Of a DNA stretch of 64,000 bases, positions 1-12,500 are shown in pieces. A program made the translations under genes and the position numbers. This DNA is from Polytrichum commune (lineage: Eukaryota > Streptophyta > Polytrichopsida > Polytrichales > Polytrichaceae). The first letter of the stretch is position 1. Each line of letters opens with the position of its first letter. Where the stretch lies: assembly GCA_950295325.1 (NCBI GenBank), contig OX485803.1, positions 55,629,554 through 55,693,553 of the forward strand. Reading direction: 5' to 3'. The notes under the pieces are model-generated. The model was not told the DNA's origin. It ran no database searches and saw nothing but the letters and a program-made list of their open reading frames with translations.

Positions 1-382
1 TCCATAAAAACGATCATCCTCCTTCCCAAAGGAGGACCATAAGTATCCTACACCACAAAATTCACATGTTTTAAATTTGTCATAACTTGCAATTTGGTAC
101 CTTAGTCACATGCTCCCATCATGTCATCACTTTGGACTCAAATAAAACAACTTCAAACGATTGGTCAATCCCCCAATCCCTATGCAATATTTTTAAGCAA
201 CTTCACAGAATTTCCTAAGACAACCACTGCCTTGGAGATAGATCCAAGGACTTGGCCATCCTTTGGTAAAATCCAATGTTGTTGGTGAGGTTCTAGAAAT
301 TTTCTCTTCTACAGATTTAGCCATAAATTTCATCCACCAACCACAAAAGTCATGGCTATGCAATTTAGGGGTTAGAAATCAC
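1..382. other. Dynein intron 47 (partial), nothing further seen
   Basis: AT-rich sequence with no coding segment matching the expected continuation of AAA3, and no clear repeat structure. Confidence 0.6.
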
Positions 383-562
383 CTTTGTGCGCTTCTCCAC
401 AGAATCCTCAACAGAATGCTGCACGTCGAGGGACGTTGTGCGGCTGCTGAAATTCATATTCAGAATCAGAAATTTGGCAGTGTCTAAAAGGCTGAAGTAC
501 TTCTGAATGATGACAGTTTTTGCAGTTCCACTTTCTCCCACAAATAACACTGCTTGGCCATA
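383..562 (-). CDS. DNAH10: Dynein exon 47: AAA3 Walker A
   Basis: Residues 2633-2692, [20 protein letters not shown] and [13 protein letters not shown]. The acceptor CTGCAG|TATGGC was chosen because it is the only one keeping frame from exon 46. Donor AAG|GTGATT, phase 0. The next coding exon (expected GPPMGKR) is not found in 1-382, so the gene runs off the left edge. Confidence 0.94.
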
Positions 563-3500
563 CTGCAGACACCAATCAACAAAACTATGAGTTGATTGGA
601 AAGGCCTTATTTCTAGAATGTAATGCAGCTACTACAGAGATCTCAATCCTTTATTTCGTTTGTAATTAACAGTGTTCGGCTCTTAGTGGAACCTAAATGG
701 CACGTAATTTGAAGAGAATGCAGATGATGCACTTGTTATTTATATTACTCAATCGAGGGGGAAACACTGTAACCTGAAAATAAATAAAGATCACAACTGA
801 TATATATATACCTGGGCAAGAGTATTCAGTAACCATGTCGACCGGCAAGTATCAATAGTTGGAACCAGAATCTTACTGAACTGACCATCAGGCGGAGGCT
901 GCACAACATTTAATTGTAAAGTTAGTCATTAATAAAGTTATCCTCTAACTCAATAGGACTTCAGGTTGGGAGTCCAGTGTACTGCATAGAACACTTTTCA
1001 TGTTCAGTAAATTTTCAGTGTATGCTTGGAGGTAGTGTGGAGGTTTGAACAAAGAACATTCTATATTGGCATGCCAAGAGGTGCAAGAATGAGTTTGGCC
1101 CTCAAAGACTGAAATAGGTTGCTCTTTATTCAAATCCAAATACTAAGTATGCATCACAAGTGGAAAGACATTTTTGATACTATATGCAAAACAACCTTTA
1201 AAAAGTATAGGGGACCAACTCCTCACAAAGGGACCCATTGAGTTAAAGAAACCTCTACTAGAGTTATTCTTTGATTCAAAATGACTTTTGGTTGGGAGTT
1301 GATTGTATTGCATATAACACCTTCCATGTTCAGTAAGTTTTGGTAAATGCTTGGAGGTGGTGTAGAGGTTTGAACAAAGAACATTCTATATGGGTTCATT
1401 GAGGGTCAAACTCATTTTGGCATGCCAAGAGGTGCTAAAGTGAGTTTGGCTCAACAGACCGAAATAGGTTGCTCTTCGTTCAAATCCAAACACTACTTCC
1501 AAGTATACATCACAAGTAGAAAGAAATCATCAATACTATATGCAAAACAACCATTGGGAACCAACTCCCTACAATAAGTCCCAATGTCAAAGGTAATTTT
1601 CATTTTTGGGGATACATATTTTGAGAAGCGGGATTACTTTGGCATGTTGGGCAACACTTCTTTGACACCTATATTTGTAATTGAATCAAAAGGAGGACAT
1701 GTACAGCATACTTACAATATAAGTTGGGACAAGTGCCTTCCATGACCGCCACTGCAATTCTTTTGTCTCAAAGCAGTACTCATATAGAAGGTCTGTAGGC
1801 AGCTGGTTAGGGGGCAATGGTTCATTGGGACTCGTCCCAAGGCCAGCCAATGTTTTCAAGAACGAATCAAATCGGTCCCGATCTCGAACTACTGTAGTTT
1901 GAACAATGTTGCCCCCAATCGACCACAGCACCAGAAACAAAAATAATGCTTCCAAAGCCTACATTTCACAGATATCATCCGCGAGAATTCACACAAGTGC
2001 TTTTAGAATACACATCAAAGATTTCTCTTTCTCTCTCGCTCACCTTTGTATTTAACAAGCAGTCAACCTTTGGCACATTTTCACATGAAACATTGTTGGT
2101 CGAGGGATAAACTCTTCATTAGGATCAAAAAGAATGTGCGTGTGTCACCTTCAGATTGCAAAAAAAACAAAAAGCCTGCAAGGAAAACAACAATATACAG
2201 TAGAAAAAACTGGAATCAGTGTGGAGGTTTGAACAAAGAACATCCTATACCGGTCCATTGAGGGTCAAACTCATCTTGGCATGCCAAGAAGTGCTAAAAT
2301 GAGTTTGGCCCCTCAATGAACTGAAATAGGTTGCTCTTCATTCAAATTTAATCACTACCTCTGGGCATGCACCACAAGTGGAAAGAAATTATTGAAAAAT
2401 CATAGGGGATTAAGTCCCGACGGAAAATCACGTTGAATTAAAGAATAACTCTAATGAATAAAGACACCTCGATAATGGAAGGCAAATATCGATTCTGAAC
2501 ACAGGAAGCAGATACCTGCGGATTTTTAATGTCCGTATCTTCTGTCAAGATGACCTCCAGCATGTTGCATAGTTGAGTGACCATGTTGAGATTTGTCAAT
2601 GGGATGGTTTGAAGCAATGGTTTAGTTAATTCATTGTCAATTAGCCCCTCCAGTACGTAGTCAATACACCCTGACACATACTTGGCCATAAATTCCCTCA
2701 AGAGCTCTTGTTCCACTGGTCTGCAATTTCAAGACAAGAAGTAGAAGAGCTGGAGTCCTGTGGAAACTTTTAATCACCAATTATTATTTGCCAAAGTGGC
2801 AGAAGCATCTTTGGCAGGAGTTCCCATTGTATTGAGGGGGAAACAGTTTTTGTTTTGTTTTTCCTCTAAAACCAATCAAAACTAACCCAAAGGCGGGATA
2901 CAAAAGGAATGAGAGTCCCTCCATTCTTCAAAATGCTTTCGACCATTCACATTACCAGGTTTTCACTGGAAATGTTATTGACACTGAAAATGTCCTTGCT
3001 ATTAGTGTACCAGAGCAATGGACAAATATTTTAAAACTAGAGTTATGGAACTACCGTAGAGAAGAGACTGGCTACTACAAATTTTAAAACTCCTATACAT
3101 TTAGTTGTTTGACGACAGCAACTTCAAATTAGAATATAGAATACTGGAATGATACCTATTACTCCGAGAGTTGCACCATTTCCAAATGAAAGGCTGGTAT
3201 CCCAAGTTTTTGGAATCCACAAAGACCATCCCGCATCGACTAACAGTAGCTGGTGAAGCATACTGAAGATCAAAAACCTGGAGAATTGTGTTGGGAATTT
3301 CAATATTGAAAGCAGTTGAGGCATAATTATGGCATCTAGGTTAAAACTTACAATTTTGAACTCAAAAGGATCTCAAAATTAACCAAAAAAACCTTAGTCA
3401 GTTGGGAGAATCCAAGCTTGCAAACAAATTGGGGCAAGTCTCACATATTACTCATGGGGCATATGACTACCCAATTTTTGCAGTATCAGTTTATAACTTC

Positions 3501-6500
3501 GACCTCCCAAATGGTGTGTAGTGTGTCATTTGTTGAATTCTACAAAGTGTGTAAAACAAAGTTGTAAATTTTTTTCTTCACTTCCATTCATGTGTTTAGC
3601 ATAAGCATCCTACCTGCAGCCTACAGTACTATTTTGGTAGTAGGTAGTCTGGATTTATTTGCAATTTATTTTGGGTGTATATTGCCATGCGATTCTCTGT
3701 ATGGGTATGTGGTAATTGCTTGAAACCATTGATACATGTCCAATTTAATAGAGATATAAAGTGGCGCTAAGTTTATAGATAGTGGGACCTCAAACAACAA
3801 CTTGCAATGGTTTTGGACTCGAATACGCTCTCCATTTGGCAGAGTGAGAAGTTTGTTATCATCCATGACACTATTCATGTCTTCTACCCACAGTGCATCA
3901 ACGTCGCCATCAAACACGAGGTAGTACCTGTTTAATTTCTATATAAGTTAACAAATATAAATTCTAAGATTGATTCATAATTTTTGTCCAGAAAGGTTTC
4001 TAAAAGAGAGAGTCTATGAGTTTGATATTGATCTTATGTTGAACTGAGTCAGGGTTACTTTCATTAGTCATATGTTCCCGGAAAATCTAAAGCTAAAGCA
4101 AAAAAAGATGGAGTCATATTAATAGATTGTGCAGTAGCTTTTAGGCAACTACACGGTTGTGGTGAACTTTTGATACAATACTCCACAATTAATTTCAAGG
4201 ATACAGGATCATAGATCTCCAATTTTATGTATGAAAAAATAATTTCTGAGGGCGTGACCAGTTGAAAGTTTTTGAACCTGTCATTCTCATGATCAGCAGC
4301 AAGTGGCTTGTTGATGTCCCGAAAGATATTTGACAACAGGCCATCAGTCCAATCGCGAGTATCAGGATCTGCCACCAGTGAAATTAACTTATAGAAATTT
4401 GAAGGCCACTTTGGTTAGGGAACTTCTATGCACCTTATCCCTATTCACCTCTCAAAAATAGAACCAAAGCAAGCAAACTACAACCATCAACCACCAGAAC
4501 GGTGGTTTGTGTGTAAACACCTCTAACGAAGTAGACCTAGCTTAAGGGTGGCCTAAACCCAAGGACTTAACCAAATCCCATGGGAACTCCAAGGTTAAAA
4601 CACCTAAGGCCGGAATTGTACTCAGATGGGTGACCATCCTAGCACCTGATTTCTGGTGCACCCTACCACTATGGTCCACCCAATCATAGTGGGGGTATCC
4701 AGTTGAACAGGATATTGTACACCAACCAAGTGGGAACCTAGGGGTTTGTCCTTGAGAGAGATAGGTGCAAACCAACTTGTCTGTGCCCGTTCAAGGTGTT
4801 CACCTTCAAAAAGAAGCAGTAGTCCTTGAGACCTTTGTGATGCCCGTTCCAGGATTACATATTGCCTTAGACCAACTCGTAGATGAACCATCAACACCAT
4901 AATTCATGGCAGTGGCAACATCAGAGTCATATCTCTCTCTAGGTCTAGCTTGTAACATTGTAACCTATAGAAATAATCTCCTTATGAGAGGAAAGAGGTG
5001 CCATGTAGTACATACCCATGAGTCCATACAATTCACTGGTCGGTTGGGCTTTTGGGTTAATTACAAAGAGTTTTGTTGGATAATCCATTTTCGTCTGCGC
5101 GCGAGCAAGCGTGTGAAGAATCACTGTCTTGCCACCACCTGTGGGACCAACCACCATAGTGGTGTGACGAGTGAGCATTGTCTCATACAACTGGATCACC
5201 TTGTCCACTTGCTCGGTTGGCTCCACCATCACCAAAAATCCATTTTCCTATTCAATGTCACGAGAGAATACAGGAAGCACCATGTCAGTCTGTTTGCAAT
5301 CTTACATACAAAATGCATCCAAAGATTAGAAGTCTTCTTGACCATCAAGCACTTATATACTCCACTCATACGTGAAGAATCACAGAATAGTGAATGTCAT
5401 GACCAGTGTTGGACTGGTATCATCTTTTATTGATACCACTCAGGTACATTTCTTTCAATACCAGCAGAGTATAGGTATTCGAGGATATTTTTTATTTGTG
5501 ATTCCATCCATACTATATACCATGCAAGGACCTTGATACATAGGTGAAAAGTGATGCCAGATCTGTAATATGAACTAGGTATTGGATGTGAGGAGCCCTG
5601 CCATGGTCATCAATTATGGATGATAATGTGGTTGTATCCAATCAAGGATAGAAACATCAGCACAATCGTCTGGCCGGACCACTACGAACTTCTTTGACCT
5701 GAAAAGATTGCCTGTTTGATTGGTAACATGACCAGCACAAAGTTCATTATGTGAGTGCAAGAATGAAGTGGGAGAGGTTTAGGGTATCGATGGTAAGTGT
5801 GGTTACTGCCAAGTCCGTCTCGACCACGTCGTTGAATTGTGGGTATCGCACACGTGGACAGTCCATTCCCGGAAAAAGGTCATTGATGAGGCCCAAGAAG
5901 AGAGGGACGTCCTCAAAAATAAATTTGGGAAGGTTCATATCACGGAGTGCTCGCATTAGCACAAGTTGTTCGCTCATGTTGGGATCGCCACGCTTAAATG
6001 CACCCGCCATCACCAAGACCGATTTCAGTGCTCGCAGACCAAAATCGTAGTGATATTGTTTCGAGAGCTGCTCTCGCGACAATTTATACAACACAGTCAT
6101 CTTCTTCGCAAGCACTTTTGCGGTCTCAAATCTGCAAGGGGAAGTACTTTGGTTATTTATCAATACAAATTACAGAAACTTATACAACACTCACATAGGA
6201 GGGCTTGCCAACTCGACATGGCGACCAACAGGTAAATGATGTTTGTCTCTTCTTGTTTTTGAACGGTGGTGACCATTTCGAGTTGGTCACCATCGAATTG
6301 GCTTCTTCATATACAGGGATGACCAACTCGAAATGGTGTTACAAACAACTGTCGTAGGACAAGAGTATAAGATGTGGGTTGGTTCACCCAAATACAAAGC
6401 CGTACTCTGGAAGGAATGTCAGGATTGTTTGCGTGTATAACAAATACAGTTAGGGCAACGCACCAGAACTGTGTTACTTATTCACATTACAATTTTCACC

Positions 6501-9500
6501 ATTTACTTCTTTTTGAAATTACCAAATTACTTCTGAAGTGTTCACGTGAATTTTTTGAGGATCTACTAAAAACAATGTAATACAACATCGAAAGAGAATA
6601 GTACCCTTCTGAAAAAAGCATAATTTCACAAATCTGCTGCAAGTCAGGAACGATCATGGTCACCGGACGGAACAACGCCTTCAGGTTGTCAGGCAGCTCT
6701 GTCCGCCCTGCATATCCAGGGTTCATGGTGATGAATATTCCTGTTCTTGCATCAAGTGCAATCTCTTTCCCTTCAAATGTAAATTTCTTCAGGTCGTTCT
6801 TCATTGCTTCCTGCATCATAACAAATCCAAATGAATACTTAATATTTGAAAGCTTGCAATTTCTAATTCAATCACAAAACAACTTTTGTCTGTTGAACGT
6901 TGGCTGCTTCCTTCCTAGCATTTCTGATGTAGGACACATTTCTTGTCTACGGTACTTCTAAACAGGAAAATTGTTCATGAAGGTAATAACGTTAGGTGGT
7001 CCGTTAACTGTCAGGTAGAAGGAATAGGGGATTTTCCTTGAGCATTGAGCACACTATTCAGGTATAGATTCCTTGAATGTCAAATGTTTTAGGCAAATCA
7101 TTGTAAGGTCATTGTGGTGTCAAGTTACCTGAATTTGTTTGATCTGTGATGACACCACAGACAGCACCTCTGCATCAATACGGTTGAATTCATCGAAGCA
7201 ACCCCAGGCCCCACATTGCACAAGACCAGAGAATATGGAACCCATAGCCTGCACCACCAAGGTGACCTAATTTGTCAGCAAAAAATCTAAACATCATCAT
7301 AGCATGCACACGAATGGAGAAATTTGTAGATCCAGATCATCTCAATAAGGAAATAAGTAGCATGTTAATGTAAGAATACTACAAGAAACAAGACCATCTA
7401 TCAAGCCTTACAAACCATATCATGTGGCATTTGAATATTTTTTGAGTAGTGTATTGGGTGTTCATCTTAGATAAGCATTAGAGATAGGTATACACTTGGT
7501 GACATTCTTTTAGGCAGGGTATTGAAGTTGAATCGTGGTAGTTGAGAAAAGGCTGTGTCCGAAGATAGGTAACAATGAGGTCTCCACTCATGAGTTTGCC
7601 ACTTAACTATGCTTGGCAAAATCCATACATGTAATAAAGGGCCTTGATTCTTGGACTAATTCTTGAAGCTAGAATAGAAAGAGAACGTCCTTACACAAGC
7701 TTAAGAATGAGGTGAAAAAACCTTGTAATCAAGGCCATCGCCACAATTAAAGACGACACAAAGCAATGCCATGGATTTAGCAAGATCTTTTGTGGTCTCT
7801 GTTTTTCCAGTACCCGCAGGCCCTGCCGGTGCTCCTCCAAGCCGGTATGTCAGAGCAGTGGTGATGGTCATGTAACAACGATCAGTGAGCGCTGTAATTA
7901 CAAGCCGCCCATTCAGTCCCATGTATTCATATCCGTAGCGAAACTCCCCAGTGCATTGCCTGTAACGAAATTTGTGCAGTCAGAATAGAGATAGCAAAAA
8001 TCAGAAAATAACCACCTACGTTTGCCAACACTAGCATGAACTATCGAGTCTGTTCACCTGCAGCCTACTGCCTCCATTTAGAAAGAGGTAAGGTATACGG
8101 GCCAAATTTCATCACCCATCTTAACCGTTAACCATTCTAGGCCCAATAATCAACATAATTGGGGGTATCTACATGCTCATTTCATGAGAAAGAGAATATT
8201 CACTTGACAATGGATAAGACTCTATGCATTCAAGCTCCAAAAATTATGAGGAAAATGGCTATGGACATGATTTGGATTTGCTAATCATCTTGCACTCATT
8301 GTGTGTTTCATATCCTACGAGAAGTGGGTGCAGAGCTAACAATGTCCCTGTAAGACCCGCTTACCTTAGACTTATTTCTTAATAAGCCATAAACTGGGCA
8401 ACTTGATCGCCCATTTTTCCTCCCCTACAATGCTCGTCGGACCCCTTGGTACCCACAGCTATTGGTTTGATGCTGTAGACATAGCATACTTAAGCATGTG
8501 TAAGGACGCTGTCTTTCTATTCTACCTTCAAGAATAATGTTTTCAAGATCAAGGCCCTTGAGTACATGCATGAATGCTGAGCATAGTCAAGTGGCAAGCT
8601 CTCATTAGTCATCAACACCTCACTGTTGCCTATCTTTGGACACAAAGATTTCTATCTAACAAGATTCAATCAAAGTGGCGTGTCCCCAACAGAATAATTC
8701 TTAGGTTATCCAGGATACATATCCTAGTCATTCCATTTCCACCGGAACCTCAATAGGCTACTTAAGAATGCTATTAATGACCTCGTGTACTCAAACACTT
8801 CCTAGGTTACTTTTATTTGTGATCTAGGACAGTAATTTTTTATGATATTTTCTATAACCACAAATGAGATGGAACCTGATAAGAGTATCATCAGCTTTCC
8901 GGTCCCAATAGAACCGCAACTGGCTCTCCCAAGCAAACTCACGGTGGTCCAGAATACTGTCGCGAACAAATGTGTCAATGATATCCCTGGCATGGACTTC
9001 AATGATGATAAGGGCGTTCACCTGAATATTATTTAAATGAAATGATTATTCCCTCCAGAAAAATACTATGAGCAGGAAACCTCCATTAGAAAAGAAGTTA
9101 CATAGTAAAACTTGTGATTCATCAAGACAGTCCTGTGCGGCATGAGAATCTGTACTGTGGGCCGATCTTGCAATGCATGTTCTGGTTAGAAAAGTGCTTA
9201 TGAATTGGAAACGAGAGTCATGTTAGTGCCAACTAGTATAAGGTATGAAGACCTATTTCGGTTACATATCTTACTTGGACACCTATATTTGAGTAGTGTG
9301 TGGTTAGGTGTGGTTTTAAGAACAGACACCAAAAAGACAACCTGTGTTTAAAAGAGATTGGATAACTATTCTAGGCTCAATAGTCAACATAATTAGGGGA
9401 ACGTGTATGATAGTTTAAGAAGAAAGAAAATCTGCACTTTGATAATAATTAGATATTCATATGAACTATATAAACTATGAGGAAAATGCCCACGGTCTAG

Positions 9501-12500
9501 ATTGGGGTATACTAACTGCATATTTGACATCCTATGCGAAGTGGGTGCAGAGCTAAAAGTGTCTGTTTTAAGCCCACTTAACTCAGAATTCTGGACAAAC
9601 ACTACACTATGACAGACTATTAAACTGTGGTTTTCAATTCAGAAACAGATTCCCAGAGACAACCCAGTAGACAGTACCTAATCTTTTCAGTAATCCGTTG
9701 GACCCAGAGACACTTTGATGGACTCTAGACCATGGTTTACATGCAAGAGAAACGCAAACAAAACCCGTCCCAACTTATGATTTGCTTTAAGACTCTAATT
9801 TATAGAGTGCATCAACTAAGGGCAGCAATCTAAGCAGGTCGTCTAAAGCAAGCCATGGGCATGTGGTAAATAAGAGTTTTCACCTTCTTCCTTTGTAGAT
9901 TGCTTAGGTCGGACCGCACCATAGCCACAAGCTCATTGAGCTGATTTGTGAGCTTGACACTGAAAGTTTTCATTGCATTTTTGTCACCGAGACGTACGTT
10001 GCTGAATGCATCCTCCACTTCCCACGTCCACCATATTGTGCTTCCAGCCTGCACATGCTCAAGGTGCTTATCACACAACTACTTGACTGTTTTAGTTGCC
10101 GTTCACGCCCACTTTCAACACAATTATAAATTTTTTCTTTACCACACAATCACTCATGATGTTGAAGAGTGGCTTTGACCTCACTGATAAGCCCTCTTAT
10201 TGGTGCAATCCGTGGAGTGGAGACAATCAAATTATGGATTTTAATGCAGTGCTTATTTAAGAGTAATTTCCTCCTACAAAGCCTCTCCCATGCTTTGGCC
10301 TTGAAGTTCTCTCCTGGACCACATAGTACTTTTTACATAGTACTTGTATCGTAGTTGGGCAAGGTAGAGTAGTTGTGGTTGTCATCAATGCACCTTATCC
10401 CTCCTTATCACTCAAAAATAGAACTAAAGAAAGTAAACCTCAACCATGATTTATGATTGTCCATTATCTTTGGGCAGTTTGACATAGCATTCTCAAGCAT
10501 GTGTAAAGATGTTCTCTTTCCATTCTAGATCCACGAATAAATTTTCAACAATGCAAGGTAATACATGCATGAATGCAATGAGCATAGTCAAGCGGCATTA
10601 AGCTCTCTTCAGTCGAAACCACATTAGTTGGATCTTTGGACACACAGCCTTCTTCCATCCACCAAGATTCAATTGAAGACGTGTATCCTCAATGGAATCA
10701 TTCTTAGGTTACTCGGATTACCTAACAATCATTCCATTTGCATTGGAACCTAAATAGATTACTTAAGAATGCTATTGAGCTGTTCATAGGCAAAGCCCAC
10801 ATTGGGTAATCCATCAAAGTCCAAGAACAACTCCACCTTAAAGGACTTTCAGAACAGCTCTCATGATTTCATGATCTCGTGAGCTATCTCAGAGTGATCG
10901 TCTAACTCAACACGACTTCTGGTTGGGAAATGGTTGTATTGCATACAACACCTTCGATGTTCGGTAAGTTCTGGTGCATGCTTGGATGTAGTGTGAATGT
11001 TTGAACGAATAACATTCTCTATCGGTTCATTGAGGGTCAAACTCACTTTGGCATGCCATAAGAGGTGCTAAAATAAGTTTGGCCAACCAAAATAGATTTC
11101 TTATTATTCATATTCAAACACTACCTCCAAGCATGCACCACAAGTGGAAAGAAATTATTGATGATGTATGCAGAACAACCAATGGAAAATCAAATGTCCC
11201 ACTGAGTTAAAAAGATAACTCTATGGTCTCTAAAGAGTACTACTAGGATCATTTCAGTTTGAGCTGTTCCTGGACTTTGATAGCTTTCAAGGAAGTGAAA
11301 TAACCCCACATCGAGTAAACGTGGTCTGTTTGCCTAGCTAAACCAATCCAACAGCCCCACTCCAATTCAGTACAATGCGAAATTTTTATTTTTTTCATTT
11401 TTTATCTACATAGCCACCAACTGGAAGGCTTACTTACCAAGGTAACCATGCCAAGATTATCGTAGATCCACTCTGTTCGGATGGATTTCGCGTAGTAGTA
11501 AGTTCCCTCTTTCATGATCTCAAAAAGCGAGTGCCGCATCTCGGCCTCCACGTACTTCATCCAGACCTCAACTGCTCCCTCTGTGGATACTTTCAGCCTG
11601 AATCCATAAGACTCACCCTCAGCTGAAACCATCCCAATCACCGTCTTATTTTTGTCTCCAAATTTTAGCGCGGCACAGTTGTCAAAAAGCTTCAACATGT
11701 GCTCCTGTATCGAGGTTGGGTCTGAGGTTCCGAGCACCGAGAGCAACTCGTCATCGGAAATGAAGAAAAAGCGCGGGAACGCATTTCGCTTCGTGTCCAA
11801 GTACCTGCCAGAAAGGTTGAAAAGGAAAAAGTTAGCAGCCCAATATAGTAGACTTATCCTTTAACTCAACATGACTTTTGGTCGGGACTTTATTGTTTTG
11901 CATACAACACCTTTCCATGTTTGTTAAATTGTTGGTGCATGCTTGGGGATAGTGTGGAAGTTTGTAAGGAAAACTTTCTATATCGGTTCATTGAGGGTCA
12001 GCCTCATTTCGGCATGCCAAGAAGTGCTAAAATAAGTTCGGCCCTCAATGTTCCGAAATAGGTCGCTCTTCATTCAAATTTAACCACTGCCTCCGAGCAT
12101 GCACCACAAGACCCTTCAAGTTAAAAGATAAATCTAGTGTGTAGCTCATGTTACAAACATTCACATTAGGGGTCGAGGATGATGGGTGTAAAAGGAGCGA
12201 TTGGAACTGAGGTAAATGCTCCTCTTATGTCAAAACAGGACAACTCGCATTGTAACCTGTGGGAGCCTTCAGAGCTTGCATGCAGTGCACTTTTTGTTAA
12301 ATCCCAAAAAGTAGAATGTAGAAGATGATTTAGGTCTAATCTGCAAAACCTCTACAGCACAGCTCTTTCAGAGATATTTTAAGATTTGTGACGACTCACT
12401 CGCTCAGACTCTTTTGACAATTCTCAAGCTGGTTGAAGAGCATCTTAAGAGTGTCGAGACGGCTTTCCGCACTGCAAGCTTCAACAATGTTTGGCTGCTT

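Noticed and set aside
587-617. Earlier acceptors for exon 47 (near 610 and 588)
   Set aside because: They give a stop or the wrong phase after exon 46; CTGCAG at 563-568 aligns with the family.
4546-4664. Functional 5S rRNA gene
   Set aside because: Too many changes from plant 5S, single intronic copy, no tandem array or T-run terminator at the end.
4906-5433. 175-codon plus-strand open frame
   Set aside because: It lies antisense to the AAA2 Walker A exon and intron sequence; the product resembles no family.
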